DNA from: Aliiroseovarius sp. S1123
GTDB lineage: Bacteria > Pseudomonadota > Alphaproteobacteria > Rhodobacterales > Rhodobacteraceae
NCBI RefSeq assembly: GCF_023015885.1
Contig: NZ_JALKBE010000005.1
Location: 124,001 to 188,000 of the forward strand
Length of the DNA: 64,000 nucleotides
Reading direction: 5' to 3'
The notes beneath the pieces were generated by a model that saw only the letters and a program-made list of their open reading frames with translations, made no database searches and was not told the DNA's origin. The position numbers and the translations under genes are program-made. Shown here in pieces: positions 1-11,268 of the stretch; the first letter of the stretch is position 1, and each line of letters opens with the position of its first letter.

Positions 1-1
1 G

Positions 2-1288
2 GTTTGTTTTTCTGATTTTGGACATGAAGTCGTTTGCGTCGACAAGGATCCGCGCAAGATCCGGATGCTCGAAGCGGGCAAGGTTCCGATTTACGAGCCC
101 GGGTTGGAAGATTTGATGGCGAAGAACGTTCAGGCCGGGCGCCTGACCTTCACGGAAGACTTGAAAGAAGCCGTTTCAGGGGCTGGTGCTGTCTTTATTG
201 CTGTTGGTACGCCCACGCGACGTGGCGACGGCCATGCGGATCTGACCTATGTTTTTGCAGCGGCTGAAGAAATCGCTGATTCGCTGGATCACTATGCCGT
301 GGTCGTGACAAAATCGACGGTGCCCGTCGGCACCAACCGCCGCGTTGCCGAGGTGATCGAGAAGGCCAATCCGGATCTGGATTTCGATGTGGCATCGAAC
401 CCGGAATTCCTGCGTGAAGGTGCCGCGATTGATGACTTCATGCGGCCTGATCGCGTGGTGGTGGGCGTTGAGAACGACCGCGCTGCGCAAGTTATGGCCG
501 AGATCTATCGCCCGCTTTTCCTGCGTGATTTCCCGATCGTCACGACCGATCTGGAAAGCGCCGAGATGATCAAATATGCCGCCAACGCATTTCTGGCGAC
601 CAAGATCACCTTTATGAACGAAATTGCCGCGCTTTGTGAGCGCGTAGATGCGGATGTGAAGCAGGTTTCGAAAGGCATCGGGCTGGATGGCCGTATCGGC
701 AACAAGTTCCTGCACGCAGGTCCGGGATATGGCGGAAGCTGTTTCCCGAAGGATACCAAGGCGCTGGCCCGCATTGGTCAGGAAAACGGCATGGCGATGC
801 AAATCACCGAAACCGTTATCAACGTGAATGACCATGCCAAACGTCGGATGATCGACAAAGTGGTCGATATGTGCGGTGGCTCGGTCTCGGGGAAGACCAT
901 TGTCGTACTGGGTGTCACTTTCAAACCCAACACCGACGACATGCGCGATGCCCCCAGTTTAACCATCGTTCCGGCTTTGATTGGCGGAGGGGCAACCGTC
1001 CGCGTCGTCGACCCGCAAGGCCTTGCCGAGGGCGAAGCGCTTTTGCCGGGTGCACATTGGTTCGAAGATGCGTATAAGGCTGCCGAGAATGCGGATGCGG
1101 TAGTGCTTCTGACCGAGTGGAATGAGTTCCGAGCGCTGGACTTGAAACGTCTGGCCGAAGGGATGAACACGGCAGCCATGGCCGATCTGCGCAACATCTA
1201 TTCGCCATTGGATGCGAAACGTGCGGGGTTCTCGGCCTATTGTGCCGTTGGACGTCGTGGGTTCGGCACCGGAGAATGGCATGACTAA
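2..1288 (+). CDS. ugd: UDP-glucose 6-dehydrogenase, 5' end cut by window
   Basis: Oxidises UDP-glucose to UDP-glucuronate with NAD+, supplying a charged sugar for the capsule or exopolysaccharide genes that follow. The frame is open to the left edge, and the residues before the first internal ATG (position 65) still read as the Rossmann region (GHEVVCVDKDPRKI), so the true start lies outside. Seen: GTPTRRGDG, the NPEFLREG substrate motif, and the catalytic cysteine in GGSCFPKDTKAL. The C-terminal UDP-binding domain begins near GVTFKPNTDDMRDAPS. A GDP-mannose dehydrogenase is less likely because the motifs match UDP-glucose enzymes. The gene ends 45 bp before a sugar transferase on the same strand. 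Confidence 0.93.
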   Translation, partial: VCFSDFGHEVVCVDKDPRKIRMLEAGKVPIYEPGLEDLMAKNVQAGRLTFTEDLKEAVSGAGAVFIAVGTPTRRGDGHADLTYVFAAAEEIADSLDHYAVVVTKSTVPVGTNRRVAEVIEKANPDLDFDVASNPEFLREGAAIDDFMRPDRVVVGVENDRAAQVMAEIYRPLFLRDFPIVTTDLESAEMIKYAANAFLATKITFMNEIAALCERVDADVKQVSKGIGLDGRIGNKFLHAGPGYGGSCFPKDTKALARIGQENGMAMQITETVINVNDHAKRRMIDKVVDMCGGSVSGKTIVVLGVTFKPNTDDMRDAPSLTIVPALIGGGATVRVVDPQGLAEGEALLPGAHWFEDAYKAAENADAVVLLTEWNEFRALDLKRLAEGMNTAAMADLRNIYSPLDAKRAGFSAYCAVGRRGFGTGEWHD

Positions 1289-1333
1289 GACGCCCTTCCT
1301 GTAGCAGGGGGGCAGGCAAGGAACGGGCAAAGG

Positions 1334-1972
1334 TTGAAGCGGGTTTTCGACATCGTATTGGCACTTGTGCTTCTTGTGCCGGTGATTCCCGCTCTGGTGC
1401 TTCTGTACGTCGTGGTGCTTGCCAAAGATGGGCGCCCGTTCATTTATCGTTCACGTCGTAACACGGCATTTGACCAAGAGTTCGACCTGATGAAAATCCG
1501 CACAATGCGGACTGCCCCTGCACATGAAAACGTGGGGATCACCGGCGGGCATAAAAGGGGGCGGATCACCAAGTTGGGCCGGTACCTTCGCGACCATCGT
1601 CTGGATGAGCTTCCGCAACTGCTGAACGTGATGAAAGGCGAGATGAGCTTCGTTGGCCCGCGCCCGCCCGAACCGCGCTATGTTGCCGCCTGTCCCGAAA
1701 TTTATCAGCAGGTGCTTTTGGACCGTCCCGGCATCACCGGAATGGCCTCGATCATGTTTCACGCGCATGAAGAAAAGATGTTGGCCGAGTGCAACTCGCA
1801 GGCGGAAGCGGAAGATGTCTATCTTCGTCGCTGTATCCCGCGAAAGGCACGTTTGGACATGATCTATCACCAGAATAAGTCGATGATGCTGGATCTGTAT
1901 GTGCTGTATCTGACAGCGGCAAAACTGGTGCCGCTGCCAGGACGTCGTGCTGCCCGTATTCGCGGGCAGTGA
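1334..1972 (+). CDS. Bacterial sugar transferase (undecaprenyl-phosphate sugar phosphotransferase, short form)
   Basis: Predicted to start repeat-unit assembly by moving a sugar-1-phosphate from a nucleotide sugar to a lipid carrier at the inner membrane. The protein is 212 aa, so it is the catalytic domain only, with one N-terminal hydrophobic segment (about residues 6-29). Family signatures are [42 protein letters not shown] and PGITGMASI. The start is TTG at 1334, with AAGGA about ten bases upstream; no in-frame ATG fits. It shares direction with ugd and probably its transcript. The sugar transferred cannot be read from sequence. Confidence 0.9.
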   Translation: MKRVFDIVLALVLLVPVIPALVLLYVVVLAKDGRPFIYRSRRNTAFDQEFDLMKIRTMRTAPAHENVGITGGHKRGRITKLGRYLRDHRLDELPQLLNVMKGEMSFVGPRPPEPRYVAACPEIYQQVLLDRPGITGMASIMFHAHEEKMLAECNSQAEAEDVYLRRCIPRKARLDMIYHQNKSMMLDLYVLYLTAAKLVPLPGRRAARIRGQ

Positions 1973-1990
1973 TCAACGGGGCGTTAGGGA

Positions 1991-2812
1991 CTACAGCGCC
2001 GTGCCATCTGCCACTTTCAGCCATGCCGCGCCATCGCTATAGGCCAGTTGGGCGCCTCCGGTCGCGTCCGACACAAAGGCGATCCCGCCTGCGCCAATGG
2101 TCGCCGCAGCGGGCAGATCTGCTGTCAGAACCGGGGTCAGCTTCATCACTCCGTCCACGTCCAGCTTGGCGTCCGGAGTTTTGCCGATCCCGACGTCTCC
2201 GCCACCGGTGGCCACCACCGCGCTGTTCCAGATCGACCCATCTGCACTGGTCTTGATCGAGAAGTCATCATTCCCCGCCAGCCCCATTTCCGCGCGTCCC
2301 GACCAGTTGGTCTGAAACAGAAGAGAGCCCGTGTCGCCGCTGCTGGCCTTGTTGACCTTCAGCTGATGCGAGCTGCCCGCATGGGTCAGAAGCGTCGCGT
2401 CCGAGGACACAGCAAGCCGGTTGGTTGTATCTGCGTTGGTGTTGACGCCCACAAGGTCCAGATTGTTGGTGTCGGGGGTCACCGCGGCCCAGACGCCGCC
2501 ATCGAACCGCATTTGTTGCGTGGTAGTCAGGACATCCGCCCGCCAACCTTCCAGCGGCACGAAGAACTGCCAGACACCGTTTTCCAGAAGGGCAATGTTG
2601 TGATCCTGCCCGGCCCAATCGCCCGTTGCCCCGCTCGCGATGATGTGGCGGTCCCCCTCGGCTGGCGAGGCGGGTGGCACCGTTCCATCGGCACTTTGGA
2701 CCGTCAGCTGGACCAACATGTCCAACACCCGAAGCGCTTCGTTGTGGGTGACGTGTTTTTGCGCCTGTGATGGCTGGATCAGGGGTAGGGACAGAATGGG
2801 GGACTGGCTCAT
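1991..2812 (-). CDS. DUF2793 domain-containing protein
   Basis: A 273-aa protein whose N-terminus (LPLIQPSQAQKHVTHNEALR) is the typical DUF2793 opening. From memory, this family occurs in alphaproteobacterial prophage-like and gene transfer agent regions as well as alone. The C-terminal half is rich in Gly, Asp and Thr and looks like a beta-structured surface or spike protein (SSDATLLTHAGSSHQLKVN; GGGDVGIGKTPDAKLDVDG). I chose ATG 2812 because GGAGAG lies five bases upstream; a longer frame reaches 2845 without a site. It is convergent with the sugar transferase and no other phage gene is nearby. Function unknown. Confidence 0.8.
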   Translation of the reverse strand: MSQSPILSLPLIQPSQAQKHVTHNEALRVLDMLVQLTVQSADGTVPPASPAEGDRHIIASGATGDWAGQDHNIALLENGVWQFFVPLEGWRADVLTTTQQMRFDGGVWAAVTPDTNNLDLVGVNTNADTTNRLAVSSDATLLTHAGSSHQLKVNKASSGDTGSLLFQTNWSGRAEMGLAGNDDFSIKTSADGSIWNSAVVATGGGDVGIGKTPDAKLDVDGVMKLTPVLTADLPAAATIGAGGIAFVSDATGGAQLAYSDGAAWLKVADGTAL

Positions 2813-2917
2813 GGGGCTCTCCGCGAAAAGGTCGTTTCCGTCCAAGTGATTGGCGAAAATCCTTAACGGGGCCGCTCCTGGGCGTGCGTTGCGTCGCAGA
2901 CTTATGCAGATATCCCC

Positions 2918-5791
2918 TTAGTAGAAACCAATCGTATCCTCGAGTTGCGACAAGTCAGTGACACCGAAAACGATCAGCCTGTCTCCGTCACCAAAATCAA
3001 ACACTACCCGATCTGACATAGCCGTTGCGTAGCTCAGAATTTCGCTCTGGGATAAGGTACCGCCGCCCCACAGCGCACTGTCAAACATGATTGTATCATC
3101 TGCGGGATCGAAGTCGCGAATGCGGTCTACACCGGCGTTGAACAGGAACGTGTCCTGCCCGCCGCCGCCATACAAACCATCGTTTCCAGCGCCGCCGTCC
3201 AGTTCGTCCAGTCCTAAGCCACCGCGCAGAATATCACGCCCATCGCCGCCATTCAGAGTGTCCCGACCATTGTGGCCAATGATCCGGTCGTCGCCCGTGC
3301 CGCCATTCAATTGGTCTGCGCCAACGCCTCCAAGCAGCCGGTCATCGCCTCCTCCTCCGGTCAGGATGTCAGCGCCATTGCGCCCGACCAGACGGTTGTC
3401 TGCGTCATTCCCGACAAGCAGGTCATCAAATTCCGTACCCACCAAATTCTCGATGCTGATGAACTGATCGCCGACCATGCTACCTGCCCCGGTACCCGCC
3501 ACCAGATCAACCGTCGCACCAGAGGTGTTGGCACGCATGTCGACCATGTCGACCCCTGCAGAGCCGTCAAAAAGATCTGCCCCATCGCTGGCCAAAAGAA
3601 CATCGTTGCCGTCGCCCCCGATCAACCTGTCATCCCCGGCGCCACCATCGATCCTGTCGCCCCCGGCGCCGCCTTCCAGAACGTCGTCCCCGGCCGCTCC
3701 GGTCAGCGTATCCGCGCCGGATCCGCCTATGACACCTTCAATGGAAACGAAACTGTCTAAGGCGGCTGACCCGGTGCGTTGGCCCGTGGCGAAATCGAAG
3801 ATAAACCCATCTGTTTCGTCGCTGTAGTCGACGATGTCGTCACCGTCGCCGCCAAAGAATGCATCTGCCCCTGCGCCCCCGATCAGCCTGTCATTGCCGT
3901 CGCCGCCATCCAGAGTATCATCACCATTGCCGCCCATCAGAATGTCGTTCCCGGCGCCTCCGGTCAGTTCGTTGTTGCCCGCATCCCCGATCAGCACGTC
4001 GTCAAAGTCAGAGCCAATCAGATTTTCGATTGAATCAAACTGGTCGCCCTGGGCTGCCAAGCTTGTCTCGCCGGTGGCCAGGTTGACCTGAACGCCTGTG
4101 TCGGCCCCGGAATAACAAACAGTGTCGATCCCTGCGCCGCCATTGAACAGATCACCACCGCCCGACCACATCAGCATGTCGTTCCCTTCTTGCCCATACA
4201 GCGTATCTGAACCCGCATTGCCTTCGAGCGTGTCGTCAGACGCGGTGCCGTCTATGGTTGCAGGGAAATAGGAGAACCCGTTCGGGGGGCGGTCCAGCTT
4301 CAATGTGTCTGCGGTTTGGAAATGCGAGGCATCCAGCGCCCCACCACCCGCACGATAGACGTGCAGAACCTCGTCTTGATAGGTCAGGATGGCACCCCAG
4401 GCGGTCGAGGTGACCTGAATCTGGCTGGCATCATACAGCATGTGATACCCGCTGAGATCCAGCGAATCCTCGGTTGGATCGAAATCCGTAATCGTATCCA
4501 GATTGCCGTCGTCACACAGGATGAACAGGTCCGCACCAGCCCCACCCGTAAGCGTATCTGCGCCCGCGCCGTCGCTAAGCATGTCGGCACCACCTGCGCC
4601 AGCCAACGTGTCGTCGCCAAAACCGCCTAGTATGACGTCGCTGTCAGCGCCTCCGGTCAATGTGTCACCCGAGATGCCGCCCGTCAGCGTCACACCCGCT
4701 GGGTCGGGGTCGATCGTGTATTGGGTGATCCCAAGCTCGGTCTCGCTGGTCGCGAAGACAACGATCTGACCATTCACGACAGCCGCCTCAAGGGCGGCGA
4801 CGTTCTGAAGGGCGGTCGTATTCGTGTCCCAGACGGTGTCCAGGTGGACCAGCGTGCCGTCAGGCAGCAGCGTGAACAGGGATAGCCCATCATCAGAACC
4901 ACCCGCGATGACATACAGGCGTCCATCGTGCTCGACCGTGGTCAGTTCGGTTACATCCGAGAAGCGCGTGAACTTGTTGTCGATGACGTGATCCGTCGGG
5001 GTCAGCGTGCCTGTCGCGTCGACGGCAAATACGGTCAAGGACGAGCTGCCTGCGCTGGCCATGATGACAAAGCTTTGACCGCCGACCATCCCGGTTGCCA
5101 GCTTGGTTGGCGTGCCAACTGGCAGCACTGTGCCAGCAGAATGTTCGGACACCAGTGTGGGTGTGCCCGCCGCGTCCAGCGTATAGCTTGCAATGCCATC
5201 CCCCGCGGACGAGGCCGTGATCAGAACCTGATGTGTTCCGAAATCGATGGTTTCGATGTCGACCACATCCGGCTCGGACAGAGATGCCGGCTGGCTGTGA
5301 TTGCCCTGCAGGATGAAGGTGTTCGTGCCATCAAGCGTATAGTGGTAGAAGCCTTCGCCGGTGATGCTGGCGGCGTAGATGTGTGTCTCGCCGTCGATGA
5401 CTGTCGCATGCAGGGCCGTCAGCAGCCCCACCCCGTTTGGGCCCCATTGATACGATACCGGAGTTGACAATGCCGCGCCTGGGTCAAGCGTTAGTCCAGC
5501 AATGGCCCAGTCGCTTTGACCAAAGGCCATCAAGACGGTTGCGCCTTCGTGCGTGACTGTTTCGAGGACAGGGACGGACGATGATACCGCACCCCCTCCG
5601 GTCCAAACCTGATCAGACAGCGTCAGCGTACCACCCGCGCCGATGGTTTGGATCATGGACCCGTTGGCGGAGGCGCTGATCGACACAAGATGCGCCTGGC
5701 CATCCTGCCAGACGATCTTTAGATCCGTAATGCCCGATTCATATAGCTGACTGGCACCCGAGCTGGTGCCAGCGAAACTAAACTTGGTCAC
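2918..5791 (-). CDS. RTX-type calcium-binding repeat protein with N-terminal propeller-like domain
   Basis: A likely type I-secreted, calcium-binding surface or extracellular protein of 957 aa. Residues 1 to about 370 form weak 40-60-residue repeats (for example [20 protein letters not shown]) that resemble a lactonase-like beta-propeller. From about 375 onward there are several blocks of RTX nonapeptides (GGXGXDXLX), separated by short beta modules such as [20 protein letters not shown]. The C-terminus ([14 protein letters not shown] ... [21 protein letters not shown]) matches RTX secretion tails. There is no Sec signal, which fits the type I route. No transporter genes are in the window. 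The frame can start at GTG 5812, but GAGG nine bases before GTG 5791 favours the shorter form. Substrate or ligand unknown. Confidence 0.88.
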   Translation of the reverse strand: MTKFSFAGTSSGASQLYESGITDLKIVWQDGQAHLVSISASANGSMIQTIGAGGTLTLSDQVWTGGGAVSSSVPVLETVTHEGATVLMAFGQSDWAIAGLTLDPGAALSTPVSYQWGPNGVGLLTALHATVIDGETHIYAASITGEGFYHYTLDGTNTFILQGNHSQPASLSEPDVVDIETIDFGTHQVLITASSAGDGIASYTLDAAGTPTLVSEHSAGTVLPVGTPTKLATGMVGGQSFVIMASAGSSSLTVFAVDATGTLTPTDHVIDNKFTRFSDVTELTTVEHDGRLYVIAGGSDDGLSLFTLLPDGTLVHLDTVWDTNTTALQNVAALEAAVVNGQIVVFATSETELGITQYTIDPDPAGVTLTGGISGDTLTGGADSDVILGGFGDDTLAGAGGADMLSDGAGADTLTGGAGADLFILCDDGNLDTITDFDPTEDSLDLSGYHMLYDASQIQVTSTAWGAILTYQDEVLHVYRAGGGALDASHFQTADTLKLDRPPNGFSYFPATIDGTASDDTLEGNAGSDTLYGQEGNDMLMWSGGGDLFNGGAGIDTVCYSGADTGVQVNLATGETSLAAQGDQFDSIENLIGSDFDDVLIGDAGNNELTGGAGNDILMGGNGDDTLDGGDGNDRLIGGAGADAFFGGDGDDIVDYSDETDGFIFDFATGQRTGSAALDSFVSIEGVIGGSGADTLTGAAGDDVLEGGAGGDRIDGGAGDDRLIGGDGNDVLLASDGADLFDGSAGVDMVDMRANTSGATVDLVAGTGAGSMVGDQFISIENLVGTEFDDLLVGNDADNRLVGRNGADILTGGGGDDRLLGGVGADQLNGGTGDDRIIGHNGRDTLNGGDGRDILRGGLGLDELDGGAGNDGLYGGGGQDTFLFNAGVDRIRDFDPADDTIMFDSALWGGGTLSQSEILSYATAMSDRVVFDFGDGDRLIVFGVTDLSQLEDTIGFY

Positions 5792-7285
<1,494 letters not shown>

Positions 7286-7294
7286 AGCAGGCGC

Positions 7295-8272
7295 TTAGCG
7301 TTTTGCCAGTTCCAGAATGTCAGCATGGCTGCGCGCGGTTCGGCGTGCCAACCCGTCCGACACGGCAGCTTTGCGCAGCGCTTCATAGGTGGCTTTGTCC
7401 GTGCCATAGCGGTTTGCCGCCCGCTTCCATGCGACCAACAACAAGGGCAGTAGCACCCAAAACAGGATGCCCGCCGCGCGGCGATACATGATCAGACCGT
7501 TGCGATAGGCGTAATAGACTTTCCATAGCGGTCGATAGGTCTTTTTCCCGTCCGTCTGGAAGGTCGCGCAGTCATGGACGAAACGTATTGATGGATCGAA
7601 GCTGATCTCGAACCCGCGTTTGCGAAGGCCCAACGTATAGATCACGTCATCGCCGTAGATGAACAACCCCGGATCGGGCAGTCCCACCGTGTCGAGCATC
7701 CGCTTCGAAATGAACAGTCCAACGAAGGACGTCAGGTCGATCGGGGTGGGGGCGCTGGCCTCGTATGCGCTGGGCGGGATGTGATAGCCGTCACGCCGCT
7801 TTACCAGCGTGCGCAGGAATGTGCGGGGGGACCAGAACGGATTTACGGACGGGCGGTTCATCTCGCAAATGCGACCATCGGGGTAATAGACCGCCGCCGC
7901 GACCGCCGTATCATCGGGGCGCGGGGTGGCCATGAACTGATCCAGCATCCCCGGTTCGGGCCATGCATCGTCATCCATCACCACGTACCAGTCGGCCTTA
8001 TGCTGGGTCAGGGCATGGCGCAGCCCTTGTTCGAACCCTCCGGCACCGCCGCGATTGGTCGCGCTGTTCAGAATGTCCAGTCGGGGATCATCTTGCGTCA
8101 CCAGCCAGTCCTCGGTCCCATCGGTGCTGGCATTGTTCACCACCACGATCCGGTCCAGCCCGGCGGGTGTGTTCTGCAGCAGGTTCGACAGGGTCAGCTT
8201 CAGCTTCTCAAGCCGGTTATATGTCACAACTACGGCAACCAAGCGTTCCTTCGGGCCGGGGGTGTCGTGCAT
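7295..8272 (-). CDS. Family 2 glycosyltransferase, possibly galactofuranosyltransferase
   Basis: A 325-aa GT-A enzyme. The N-terminal nucleotide-sugar fold is visible as VAVVVTYNRLEKL, VVVNNASTDGTEDWL and the metal-binding VVMDDDAWPEPGML near residue 100. One or two hydrophobic segments near residues 265-285 (GILFWVLLPLLLVAW) suggest membrane attachment. DDD-type motifs and the architecture resemble galactofuranosyltransferases of the GlfT kind; with glf convergent and only 9 bp away, that is the leading guess, but acceptor and donor are inferred. It is read towards glf, so it is not in the glf operon. Confidence 0.85.
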   Translation of the reverse strand: MHDTPGPKERLVAVVVTYNRLEKLKLTLSNLLQNTPAGLDRIVVVNNASTDGTEDWLVTQDDPRLDILNSATNRGGAGGFEQGLRHALTQHKADWYVVMDDDAWPEPGMLDQFMATPRPDDTAVAAAVYYPDGRICEMNRPSVNPFWSPRTFLRTLVKRRDGYHIPPSAYEASAPTPIDLTSFVGLFISKRMLDTVGLPDPGLFIYGDDVIYTLGLRKRGFEISFDPSIRFVHDCATFQTDGKKTYRPLWKVYYAYRNGLIMYRRAAGILFWVLLPLLLVAWKRAANRYGTDKATYEALRKAAVSDGLARRTARSHADILELAKR

Positions 8273-8376
8273 CTACTGAACCTTGATCTTGTGCCGGGTG
8301 ACATACCGTTCCTGGGGGTTTTCCCCTTTCACAACAAGGCATGTCAATGCTCTTGCCTGTGCTCGAGAATGAGAGC

Positions 8377-10212
8377 TCAATCCTTCCAGATCCGGCGAAG
8401 CAGGCCATAGACCATCAAAAGCGGGCGATTAAGGGCCGGGTAGCGCTGTGCGATCTTCTGGCCGGTGTCGATGATGCTTTTCTTTAGGGTCTGGCTTTTG
8501 CGGCGCTCTGCGAGAAGATTTGTTGTCACTTCGCCAAAGTAAGGCGTGTTCACCAGCGCTCTCCAGTACAGATCAGCGTGCGGCACGACCCGGCTACGCC
8601 ACGGTTTGAAATTGCTGTCTGCAAAGTGAACAAGCCACGGATCGCGCCGCGCGGCCATCGCTTTGGCATGGTTCGCTTGCGGCACCTTGGCATAGCTTGC
8701 ATCGACCGAGTTGAAGACATTCCAGCGTGCGTCCAGAAGGTGAAGGTCGTCCTTGAACTCTTTGTTCAGAATGTCTTGGTCCTGAAACAAATACTGCTGG
8801 GTCTGCGCCTCGTGGATCAGCTTCTCGCCCAGCGCTTTCAGATCGCCCATGGCTTTGAAATTCATCAACAAGACGCCCACATTGAAGTACCGCCCCATCT
8901 GCGCGTCTGACAGCTGCAGCCGCTCGCGCAGATAGGCAGACAGGTCGGGCACATTCAGGACCGAGGTCCCAATCGGGCCGGTTAAGGTGCGTGTCATGAT
9001 CCAGTCCGGCACGGCGCCGACCTTGGCGTCCCCCATATCGGCATCATACAGATCACAAACATCTGCGTTCAGAATGGTGTCGACATCCAGATAGAGCAGC
9101 CGGTCCAACCCAGGTAGCAGCAGGAACAGCAGGAAGCGATAGAAGGTCGCATTCGACGACACCCGATGCAGCGAGCGCTTGACGTCACTGAAGTAGTTGC
9201 CAGCGTTGATGGCGTGCAATTCGACATTTTGGCGCTGGGATTTCAGCCAGCGGCCAAAGATCTCGATCTCCTCGGTGCTGATGTCCGAATACAGGAAAAA
9301 CAGCACAATGGGGCGCTTCGGGTTGGCCTGTGTCAGAAGCGACTGCATCATGGTTGCAGCATGCGGCAGGTACGCCCGATCCGCGGCAATCGCGATATTG
9401 ACCACGTCGTCTGCGGGCGCGTCTTGTCGGGTCAAATAGGGGGACACAGCCGCTTGTGACAGATTCAGAATTGTTGTTTCACGGATCCGCAGCGTCGGGT
9501 TGGTGGTCTGTTCGTGCAAGATGAAGACGGTCAGCAGGCGTTCGGCCAGGAAGCCAATATAGCGCGCCTGATAGGGGCTGTAATTCGACCGGTCGATGTC
9601 CGCAGCTTCGACCTTCCCAAGGATATCAAACAGCCAGGCGCAGTAGCGGTCAAAGATGTCGCGGCGCATCACGGCGATATTGCCGAGGCGCAAGGTCTTT
9701 GAGCTGGCCGTGGTGTCGAACGCGCCCAGATAGGCGGGGTGATCTGTCGCGATCACCGCGCGCATCTTGTCGAAATCTTCTGCGTGGTGGGCATCCAGAA
9801 AGTTCTTCTCGATACTGACAGGCATCTTGTGGAGGCGTGGTAGCGCGATGTCCCAGTTGCCCAGCTCTGTCTCGATCCACGCCTCGGTTCGCGCGGTCCA
9901 GTCGTCGATGTCCAGCGCCCCGACGAAAGTCTCGGCCCGGGTGCTGTCGCAATCGCCCGCCACATCCAAGAGCCGGCGATAGTGCATCAGCCCGACGAAG
10001 TCGCTGTCCCGGTCATTCTTCCACGCCCAATACAGCGCCGTCAGTTCGCAATAGGATCCGTTCTTACCGGAAATGTGGTCGCCCGTGTTGTCCGCCAGCA
10101 TGTCCGTCAAAGGGGCGCTGGCCAGATCTGCCCCAACGTGGATTGGCTTGATGCTTTTCGACGAAACCCGCGGAGAAAGCTTGTGATAGGCGGAGTAGAT
10201 CGAGACTTTCAT
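8377..10212 (-). CDS. Two-domain glycosyltransferase: DUF4422 fused to GT8
   Basis: A 611-aa protein joining two glycosyltransferase-like modules. Residues about 1-235 are DUF4422 (KVSIYSAYHK, DNTGDHISGKNGSYCELTAL, GLMHYRRLLDV). Residues about 270-570 are a GT8 domain: VVNIAIAADRAYLPHAATMM, the metal-binding DVDT in LLYLDVDTILNADV, YFNVGVLLMNF, FQDQDILN, and HFADSNFKPW in place of the usual H-x-x-G-x-x-KPW. The two active centres could act in sequence on one capsular glycan, but sugar specificity is unknown. A clean minus-strand promoter sits just upstream (10238-10266), so the gene is probably a single transcription unit despite following kpsM. Confidence 0.86.
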   Translation of the reverse strand: MKVSIYSAYHKLSPRVSSKSIKPIHVGADLASAPLTDMLADNTGDHISGKNGSYCELTALYWAWKNDRDSDFVGLMHYRRLLDVAGDCDSTRAETFVGALDIDDWTARTEAWIETELGNWDIALPRLHKMPVSIEKNFLDAHHAEDFDKMRAVIATDHPAYLGAFDTTASSKTLRLGNIAVMRRDIFDRYCAWLFDILGKVEAADIDRSNYSPYQARYIGFLAERLLTVFILHEQTTNPTLRIRETTILNLSQAAVSPYLTRQDAPADDVVNIAIAADRAYLPHAATMMQSLLTQANPKRPIVLFFLYSDISTEEIEIFGRWLKSQRQNVELHAINAGNYFSDVKRSLHRVSSNATFYRFLLFLLLPGLDRLLYLDVDTILNADVCDLYDADMGDAKVGAVPDWIMTRTLTGPIGTSVLNVPDLSAYLRERLQLSDAQMGRYFNVGVLLMNFKAMGDLKALGEKLIHEAQTQQYLFQDQDILNKEFKDDLHLLDARWNVFNSVDASYAKVPQANHAKAMAARRDPWLVHFADSNFKPWRSRVVPHADLYWRALVNTPYFGEVTTNLLAERRKSQTLKKSIIDTGQKIAQRYPALNRPLLMVYGLLRRIWKD

Positions 10213-10237
10213 GATGCACCTTCTCTGCGTCGCGCAA

Positions 10238-10266
10238 TTTATAGGGGGCAGAGGGGGGTCTTACAA
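10238..10266 (-). promoter_or_regulatory. Predicted sigma-70-type promoter for the DUF4422-GT8 gene
   Basis: On the minus strand TTGTAA is followed, after exactly 17 bases, by TATAAA, with the ATG of the downstream gene 25 bases past the -10 box. The rest of the 10213-10385 gap shows nothing recognisable. Confidence 0.55.
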
Positions 10267-10385
10267 GAATTGGAGGCGCGTGTAGGCCTTCTGCCTTGGC
10301 GGGTGCGATGCAGGCACGTGTTGGGCGTCGCGTTGATTTTCGGTTTCCAGCCAACCCGAGACACAGATGGGTGCAGGCGCATGGT

Positions 10386-11177
10386 CTATTTATACATGAT
10401 ATCGTCATGATACCGGTTCAGCAGTGTCAGCCCCAACGACAGGGCTGCAAGCGATACAGCAAAAACAAAGATGCACGAGATATAGTCGGGCTCGTACGTG
10501 GCGTAGACCCCCATACGCATCTGGCCGACCACATGGACCATCGGGTTCCACCACAGGATATCCTGAGCGAAGGCGGGAAGATCATCGAAGTTGTATAAGA
10601 CGCCCGAGACGATGAACAACGGACGCATCAGCACTTTCCACAGCTGTTGCCACCAGTCAAACCGCCAGAACAGGAAGCAGTTCAGTGTTCCAATGCCGAC
10701 CCCCAACGCAATTGACATCAAGAACGACAGCCCCATTTCCGGGATGTTCAGGAACACAAATGAGGGGTTGATCAGCACCATTCCGCCGATCAGCATGACG
10801 CTGATCAGGATACTTGTGAGGCTGTTCAGGATGGCGCGCGCCAGAATGGCGTCGACGAATGTGACTCGCGGGTACCCCAATAGAGCTTTCGAGAAGTTGA
10901 TTGCCATCGCGGTCTTGGCGCTGAGTTCGCGAAACAGGCCCAGCGGAAGCATCCCGGTCGCATAGTACAGGGCAAAACTGTCCCCGATCGACGGTGACCG
11001 CAGCGCAAGGGAAAAGACGATGGTCAAGAAAGCGATACCGCTGATTGGTTCGACCAAGGCCCAGAGGTATCCCCCGTTTGAGCGCCCATAGGTCGATGAC
11101 ATCTCGCGCAGCATCAACGCGACGACTGTGCGCCCCATCTTGAAGCGTGTAGGATCTGCTGTGCGTGATGCTGTCAT
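10386..11177 (-). CDS. kpsM: Capsule/polysaccharide ABC transporter permease (KpsM type)
   Basis: Inner-membrane permease of an ABC-2 polysaccharide exporter, working with the KpsT-like ATPase encoded about 1.4 kb away. The 263-aa length from ATG 11177 matches KpsM/CtrC proteins, as do the six hydrophobic segments and the N-terminal MLREMSSTYGRSNGGYLWALVEP region. The frame can be extended to 11408, but that part is Ser- and Arg-rich noise overlapping kpsE on the other strand. Its strand is opposite to kpsE, kpsT and kpsD, so the exporter is split over two divergent units. The 91-bp gap at 11178-11268 must hold both promoters; none was assigned with confidence. Confidence 0.9.
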   Translation of the reverse strand: MTASRTADPTRFKMGRTVVALMLREMSSTYGRSNGGYLWALVEPISGIAFLTIVFSLALRSPSIGDSFALYYATGMLPLGLFRELSAKTAMAINFSKALLGYPRVTFVDAILARAILNSLTSILISVMLIGGMVLINPSFVFLNIPEMGLSFLMSIALGVGIGTLNCFLFWRFDWWQQLWKVLMRPLFIVSGVLYNFDDLPAFAQDILWWNPMVHVVGQMRMGVYATYEPDYISCIFVFAVSLAALSLGLTLLNRYHDDIMYK

Positions 11178-11268
11178 GCGGGCAATATCGAGTTGATTCG
11201 TCCTAAGAGGTATCCGATAACTGCCTCTAATGCATATAGTTTGCAAAATGTTTTGCCGTGGATAGCCT

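Noticed and set aside
3272-4630. Long open frames on the plus strand across the RTX gene
   Set aside because: They mirror the GGXGXDXLX repeats in antisense (Pro/Ala/Ser-rich translations) and carry no ribosome sites.
3130-4680. Tandem DNA repeat array
   Set aside because: The periodicity is the coding of RTX nonapeptides, not an independent repeat.
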